From assembly GCA_028274465.1 (NCBI GenBank), contig CM051456.1, forward strand, positions 93,420,753-93,484,752: a stretch of DNA of 64,000 nucleotides, written 5' to 3'. Under the pieces are notes generated by a model. The model made no database searches and was not told where the DNA came from. It saw nothing but the letters and a program-made list of their open reading frames with translations. This DNA is from Plantago ovata (taxonomy: Eukaryota; Streptophyta; Magnoliopsida; Lamiales; Plantaginaceae). The translations under genes were made by a program, and so were the position numbers. Below are positions 58,017-64,000 of this stretch, piece by piece. The first letter of the stretch is position 1. The number at the start of each line of letters is the position of its first letter.

Positions 58017-58018
58017 CT

Positions 58019-58466
58019 TGTTGGTCCCTTTAAACAACAAGAAAATACTCGGGGGGGGGGGATGAATAGTCTTTTCAAACATTCGTCGTTTAAAAACTTT
58101 CTCAGCATGTACTTATTACATTTCAGTAATGAGTTTGCTGATACTTAACTTTCTCAGCAAGCGCAAGTTACTTCTCAGTAACTCGTTTTGCTGATACTTC
58201 AAATCAGAGAGCGGAAGTATTTGATACAATAAGTGCTTTGTCAGTAAATGATAGTTTCAGCAAGTGATGTGAGTGACTGTGTACAGATAGATATGCTTTG
58301 CTGAAAACTAAGTACAGTAAGTAAATCACACAAACACTTTTTATAGTGGTATCTGAGAGTGGCGTAATCTCTCAACTAATCCACTTTGTCCTTTCTAGGA
58401 CTGAATCCACTAAGATAAGTTTGAGGTTCCTTACAACACCTATCTAGAGCGATTCAAACAGAAACC
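58019..58466 (-). repeat. Inner part of the D2 5' LTR
   Basis: 448 bp from TGTTGGTCCC to AAACAGAAACC, where Athila element F begins. The U5 inner stem AGTTACT/AGTAACT is intact with loop GAGA instead of GAAA. Confidence 0.88.
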
Positions 58467-59683
58467 TGATGAATGTGTATTTTACACTTTCATTTGAGTC
58501 TTTTTCACCTATTTTAGCTATCCTCTATGTTAACTTAGCTATATTTTAGTGCATTTTATTAGAATAGTGTGACGTTTCCCTTTAGTTTGTATTTTACAGG
58601 TTTTGGTTGAAAACCGAGGTTTTCCGGGCAATTATATTGAAATAGACAAGGAATTGGTGTTCCGAAGGCCTAATTGGAGTATCTGAAAGATTCTGGATAG
58701 GATTTGAAGTCTAGGGATCGAGTCTGAAGGCTAAAAGGTCACTAGAAGGCAGAAACCGAGTCCGAAAAGGGGAAGAAATCCAAAAACGCGTCGAAAACGC
58801 GTTTTGGTCCGAAAAACACTCCTGGGCGAGTCGCCCGGGACGTGGGGCAAATCGCCCCACACCAGGCGAATGGCCCGGTGTGTGGGGCCCTTCACCCCAC
58901 ACAATTCGAATGCCTATTTATAGTTGCTCAGTTTTCTCCGTTTTTCATACTTTTCCAGACCTTTTCTCTCACCTTTCTCAGTAGTTTTTGGTAGGAATTC
59001 TCCAGAGCCTGTTCTGGGGGTTCTTAGCTTAGGAGATACTTTTTCTTAGCGTTTTGCAGCTTGTAAGATCGCGATTCTTCGGAGATTGAAAACCTTCGGT
59101 AACATTGTATCTTACAGTTTTTCTATTTATATTTATATATGTTTCATCATGTTTTCATTCATTCGTGGTATGATTTCTGTTGATTGCATGACATCTATGA
59201 GTAGCTAAACTTCTCGTTGGTGATAGTATGTGATTTCTTAGCGAAGGGTTAATAATTATGCTAATGGCTATATCGCGCATTATACTCTGAGTTATTGATT
59301 TATTTCTTTGATCTATCTAAAACCTCTATCTTCGTAGTGTTGAATAATTACGGAACACAATTGGACAATTCATTGGTCAAAGATCTCCATGCAAGACCGA
59401 GGAATTATGCATGATTATTAACCTGCTATGCTTTGAATGAAAAACCTTTGCTAACCTGCTATACTATCACCAATCTCCATTATCTGTTATGAAAAACCTT
59501 TGCTAAGTCGTCTGCTATTTTATATTCTTAAGTTAGATTAGATAAAGCTAGTTATAGTCCTTAGAGATCGACACGCGAGGTTATTCTACTGCTACACTAC
59601 GGTTTTCGTTGTAGTTGTGAATTGCCTTTGGCTAAATACAAATTTATTTGATTAATTGGAACCCGACAATCCAACGTTCACCA
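58467..59683 (+). repeat. Left LTR of F
   Basis: 1217 bp, TGATGAATG to CGTTCACCA. The palindromic GC island (about 58823-58905) stands before TATTTATAG. It is clearly diverged from the E LTRs and so belongs to another subfamily. Confidence 0.93.
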
Positions 59684-59686
59684 AAT

Positions 59687-59704
59687 TGGCGCCGTTGCCG
59701 GGGA
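59687..59704 (+). other. Primer binding site of F (tRNA-Asp type)
   Basis: TGGCGCCGTTGCCGGGGA, three bases after the LTR end, is the standard Athila primer site. Confidence 0.92.
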
Positions 59705-59830
59705 CTATACTCCTTTCTTTTTGTTTAACTTTTTTATATTTTCAGCATTCAATTCCTAGTTCTAGTAGTTTTTAGTTTTCCTATTTAATCTCTCTCTGAT
59801 ACTCCTTTCCTAGTTTGTTACAGATAGTGT

Positions 59831-61966
59831 ATGCCACATACACGATCTAGAGGAACACCGCTTGCTGATTCAATTGCTGAGATCGACAGAGTCTACCACC
59901 AAAGAAGGCGACTACTTCAAAGGCGTGAACTAGAGGAAATAGAGGATACCGATTTCTCTGAATCTCTACACAGTCTTTTCAAGGAAATCGACGGAATGAC
60001 AGAAGCTAGACCACTGAAAGCATGGGTTCAACCCTCCAAGGATCGTATGAGGGGACCGACGATTGTTCTTTCGTCTGCAACTCGAGATCTGAAAATCAAG
60101 AACCACGCATTCCAACAACTTCCGAGGTTCTATGGCTTAGCAAGGGAAGATGTGATGGGGTACTTGCACGATATCGATGATTTCGTCAACCAACTCCCAT
60201 GACTCGGAGCTGAAATAACAACGGATGAGTTGAGGATGAAGGTTTTTGCTATGGGGCATGGCGACAGAGCCAAGTCATGGTTGAGTTCTCTACCAGCGGG
60301 CTCGCTGGACACTTTGGAGAAGGTTTTTTCAGCTTTCATGGAAAAATACTTCCCTCACACCTTGACTACCGCGCTTAAGGTGCAAATCACTAGATTCAAA
60401 CAGGACTATGATGAGACCATCTACACCGCATTTGAGAGGTTCCAAGACCTCATGAACAAGTGCCCTCACCATGGTTTTGAGCTTTCAGATCTAGTCCAAC
60501 ACTTCTACAATGGACTAACCTTCGAGAACCAACAAGTGGTGGATTTCCAATGCCGAGGCAATATTTGGGAGGAAACCGCGGAAGTTGTCTGGGCAGTTTT
60601 CGAAAGGCTTGCTAAGGGGTCGCAATTCAAGGACCCAAGGCCAATGGTTAGGAGACGTGGAACTGAAGCTCCACCGACTCAAGAAGCCCCTATGTATAGG
60701 GGGAATGGGGATCAATTCGAGTGCTTTAACAACGAATTGAAGCAAGTCCTCAAGAGCGCCACTGGAACATCTATTTCGAACGAAGTTTGCCGGATATGCA
60801 AGAACTATGGGCATGGGGCTCATATGTGTAGATCGGAGCTTGCATATGATGATGACAACTGGGTTCAAGGAGGCGAAGTGGAAGCCTTTGCTACGGAATT
60901 TGGTACTCAAGAAGCTAGCTACGGACAAGACGGTAGGAATCCTCGAGGTGGATTTTGGAGAAGAGGGTTCCGAAACAATCAAGGATATGCACCGGCTAGC
61001 CAAACTTATGGCCCTAACCAAGATCGTAGTAGGCTTAACTATGGTAATGACCACTGCGAAAACCCCGCTCCTAAAGAGCAACCGAAGTCGAAGTCGGCTC
61101 AACTGATGGATAACTTGCAAAAGATGGTTGATCACACCCAAAGTTTTCTCAAACGTTATGAAGAAGATTCTGAGAAGACTAGGGAAAGGCTTGATCGGTT
61201 GGAAGAGAGCACTAGGCTTGCCCATCAAAAGATGCAAGAGTTGATCGACCGAGGTGCAAGTAGGGAGCAAGGCAAGCTGCCTAGCAACACTTAGAAGTCA
61301 ATGTCCATTACCTTGGTGGGTGATCTACCTGTCAAAATCACCATCAAGAAGGTTGCTAAGTGCGAGTGTTGCAAGGGGGAAGAACCCCCACTTGGTTCTG
61401 ACGAGAGTGAAGAGGAGCAAGAGGATCCCGAGCCACTCCCTCAAAGTTTCAATGTTAAGGTCGGGATTGGTGAACTTGAAGATGTCCGTGCTACACTAGA
61501 CACGGGATCCTACTCTAATGTTCTCCCTATGAATGTGTTCGAGAAGAGTAGCCTTGGAAAACTATCTGAGCATAAGGCTATTGTGCAATTGGCGGATGGA
61601 TCCTTTGTGAGACCCGAAGGCGTTGTGAAGAACGTATTGGTTAAGATTGGTGAAGCTTCTGTATACACCAATTTTATAGTTATGCCGGCGTCTACACCTG
61701 AGATGGGGGATGTCGTTCTCTTGGGGCGAACGTTCTTGACCAAGCTACGCTCCGTTATAGACATCTACCGAAGGACTTGCACCATTGAGGTGGCTGGCAA
61801 GCGACACGTGTTGCGAGCCATATCCGATCCACCCAATCACTTCAATGCTTCTCACACTATTAACTACTGTGGTCTTGCTGTCTATGTTCATTATTATTCA
61901 CAGGTTCGTGGCATGAGGAGAAGATCCATGAAGGGGAAGTCTAGTACCCTCAAGAAGAAGAGCTAG
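59831..61966 (+). pseudogene. Gag-protease polyprotein of F with two stops
   Basis: The ATG at 59831 (MPHTRSRGTPLADS) starts a 711-codon frame without frameshift. A TGA at 60200 replaces Arg and a TAG at 61292 replaces Glu. The gag core spans about residues 60-230. The CCHC knuckle starts at Cys320 (CRICKNYGHGAHMC). A coiled-coil-like stretch lies near 430-475. The retropepsin motif DTGSYSN starts at Asp557. It keeps the QRRELEEIEDTDFSES segment missing from E. The two nonsense changes alone disable it. Confidence 0.92.
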
Positions 61967-63432
61967 GTGCAACCAGGAGTCGTGTCAAAGACTTTAAACA
62001 ATGGAGCTATCCGGGAGGCAACCCGGAGTTTTTATCGCTTTTTTACCGCTTTATTGCATGTTTATCCGTCTGCATTTGCATTTGCACGTTTACTGCTTTC
62101 TTAGTTTTTAGGTTGCATACACTACATTCATCCTAGGATAGTCTTGCATGTTTTATGTGGAGTTTATTGCCGAATTTTTTTGAACTTTTTCATTGGGTAG
62201 ATTATCTAACTATGACATTAATCATATGCTTCATCTCTATGAATTTGTTTGAGGTTTTTCTCGCTTGGCTTGTCACATTTATGTATTGCACTTAGTTAAG
62301 CTTGGTAGTCTCGACATCACTTAGTGGTGTTTTCTCTACTGCGGTTCACGAAGGCCTTTATAATAGGATGATGCATGTTAGGGTCTTATGGTTGTTTTCC
62401 CGAGTTATTATGTACCTAAGAGGCAACAAGTCTTCACTATGCTTTGAGATTGCTAAATGCCTAGAAGGAGGTAGTGTGAGATTGTGTGATCCTTTGTTTG
62501 CAACCTATTCTTTCGAATAGGTTTGGGGAGGGGGTTACGCTATCATTAGACTTGTTTTTCGTTTTTCAATTTTGTGTTGTGAGTTTATTTTTCCTTTTTC
62601 GTAAATTTTGTACGCCAACCTATTCTTTCGAATAGGTTTGGGGAAGTCGTTTGTGTGTCATTCTTGTTTCTTTTTCGTTGTGCTACTGCTGGCTTAAAAA
62701 AAGAAAATCGAAAAAAAAGAAAAAGCAAAATTCCAGAAGAAAGAAAAAAAAAAACTGGAAAAGAAAAAAAAAAGAGAAAAAAAGAAAAGACCCCAAAAAA
62801 TCAAAGAAGGGTCCAAAAAAAAGAGAAAGCCAAAAAACAGTTTAGCAAAGTGTTTTTGTCTCATTTTCCAATTCTTGTAATGTTCGTAATCGTGTTGTAA
62901 TTTTTGTCTTTTGTTTTGAGTGTCATATGTTCTAGACCACCCTCGTCCTGCCATTCAGGAAGTGGTGAATAGCTTAAGGCTTTGCTTGAGAGATGGGTAG
63001 AATAGGGGAGTGTTATCTTTTTAGGGAACCCTCCTTCGTTTGATGAGAGCCAGTACTGGTTCGACCTCTTTGAGGAAAAGTCTTAACTTGGTGAACAGCA
63101 GTAAGTCCTCAGTTTCATAGGCACGGGACAACCATTCGTATTCTAACATGTTTCATTACGTCGTCACTGACTAGGTCCAGGTAGAGAATGTTACGAGAGA
63201 CTATCTTGTCTTGACATAAGTGCTTATGTGGAAGTGTATGAGTCAATTGAGGCATTCTTCAACCTATATTCATGATATGATTCGTATGGTTTTTGTTCAT
63301 ATGTTTTTTGATAGATTCAATAGATCAGTTCATTTCATTTTGCATGAGACTCCATTTTTGTGTTACATTGTTTTTTGCATTAGAGTCTAGCTTAGTTGCT
63401 TGAGGACAAGGAAAGGTTCGGTTTGGGGAGTT
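61967..63432 (+). other. F 3' non-coding region
   Basis: About 1.47 kb without a gene. It holds the hairpin CCGGG/CCCGG with loop AGGCAA (62011-62026), two AACCTATTC/GAATAGGTT hairpins (62502-62523, 62617-62638), an A-rich purine tract (about 62695-62842) and the purine primer GGTTTGGGGAGTT. At about 62070 it joins directly to sequence that in E lies after the second ORF. Confidence 0.75.
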
Positions 63433-64000
63433 TGATGAATGTGTATTTTACACTTTCATTTGAGTATTTTTCACCTATTTTAGCTATCCTCTATGTTAAT
63501 TTAGCTATATTTTAGTGCATTTTATTAGAATAGTGTCACGTTTCCCTTTAGTTTGTTTTTTACAGGTTTTGGTTGAAAAACGAGGTTTTCCGGGCAATTA
63601 TATTGAAGTAGACAAGGAATTGGTGTTCCGAAGGCCTAATTGGAGTATCTGAAAGATTCCGGATAGGATTTGAAGTCTAGGGGTCGAGTCTGAAGGCTAA
63701 AAGGTCACTAGAAGGCAGAAACCGAGTCCGAAAAGGGGAAGAAATCCAAAAACGCGTCGAAAACGCGTTTTGGGCCGAAAAACACTCCCGGGCGAGTCCC
63801 CCCGGGACGAGGGGCGAATCGCCCCACACCAGGCGAATCGCCCGGTGTGTGGGGCCCTTCGCCCCACACAATTCGAATGCCTATATATAGTTGCTCAGTT
63901 TTCTTCGTTTTTCATACTTTTCCAGACCTTTTCTCTCACCTTTCTCAGTAGTTTTAGGTAGGAATTCTCCAGAGCCTGTTCTGGGGGTTCTTAGCTTAGG
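63433..64000 (+). repeat. Right LTR of F (cut by window end)
   Basis: It starts TGATGAATGTGTATTTTACA and is collinear with the left LTR. Its GC island (63786-63870) and TATATATAG are better kept than in the left copy. Confidence 0.93.

Larger units (their letters stand above)
42283..58466 (-). mobile_element. D2: SIRE element, minus strand, host of D1, E and F
   Basis: Read leftward it has a truncated 5' LTR (58466-58019), primer site, gag, pol to 53348, the hairpin array (split by E), an internal TATA box and the post-pol ORF to 42283. E can be removed at the AATAC duplication to rejoin it. The outer part of its 5' LTR was separated by F, and its 3' end lies beyond D1. Confidence 0.9.
58467..64000 (+). 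mobile_element. Element F: compact Athila-like element, right end beyond window
   Basis: Left LTR (58467-59683), intact tRNA-Asp-type primer site, gag-protease only, 3' non-coding region and the start of the right LTR (63433). It lacks pol and also the second ORF of E. It is inserted in D2's 5' LTR; its 5-bp target (AAACC to the left) cannot be matched because the right end is outside. Confidence 0.92.

Overview
This window looks like repeat-rich nuclear DNA of a flowering plant, most likely a eudicot, although no species can be named from it. I found no host gene, tRNA, rRNA or CRISPR array. Almost all of it is LTR retrotransposons inserted into one another, plus one 100-base assembly gap (35046-35145).

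Three families account for the sequence. (i) Large Ty1/copia elements of SIRE/Maximus type: LTR about 1.6 kb, initiator-Met tRNA primer site, gag, pol, and then more than 5 kb of extra coding sequence after pol. Copies are C (4449-8949, +), S1 (15635-31258, +), D1 (38553-42282, -), D2 (42283-58466, -) and a scrap at 35146-35279 (-). (ii) A second Ty1/copia family (Tork/Angela-like, lineage tentative) with LTRs of about 2.1 kb: A (1-4448, +) and B (9586-35045, +). (iii) Ty3/gypsy Athila-like elements with a tRNA-Asp-type primer site (TGGCGCC...): G (35280-38552, -), E (44778-53313, +), F (58467 to the window end, +) and an extra forward LTR piece (37089-37890). E and F carry gag-protease but no reverse transcriptase or integrase.

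Layout. Left stack: A lies against the 3' half of C; then comes an unassigned stretch (8950-9585); then B, whose pol is split cleanly by S1 with a 5-bp duplication GTCCT. Right stack, all hosted by the minus-strand SIRE D2: D1 sits in D2's post-pol ORF, G sits in D1's gag, E sits in D2's post-pol spacer (duplication AATAC), and F sits in D2's 5' LTR.

The most interesting material is RNA-like structure and gene organisation inside these elements. The SIRE family has a strongly over-represented heptamer, TTGCTGA/TCAGCAA. It forms clamps around GNRA-loop hairpins in U5 and stems in a seven-unit hairpin array just after pol, with paired stem changes between units. A conserved TATA box stands about 130 bp before the extra post-pol ORF and suggests a second transcription unit. 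The B leader carries four 46-bp units, each a hairpin with loop AGGCGGC and covarying stems. The Athila elements carry GC palindromes upstream of the LTR TATA box and a repeated AACCTATTC/GAATAGGTT hairpin in their 3' region.
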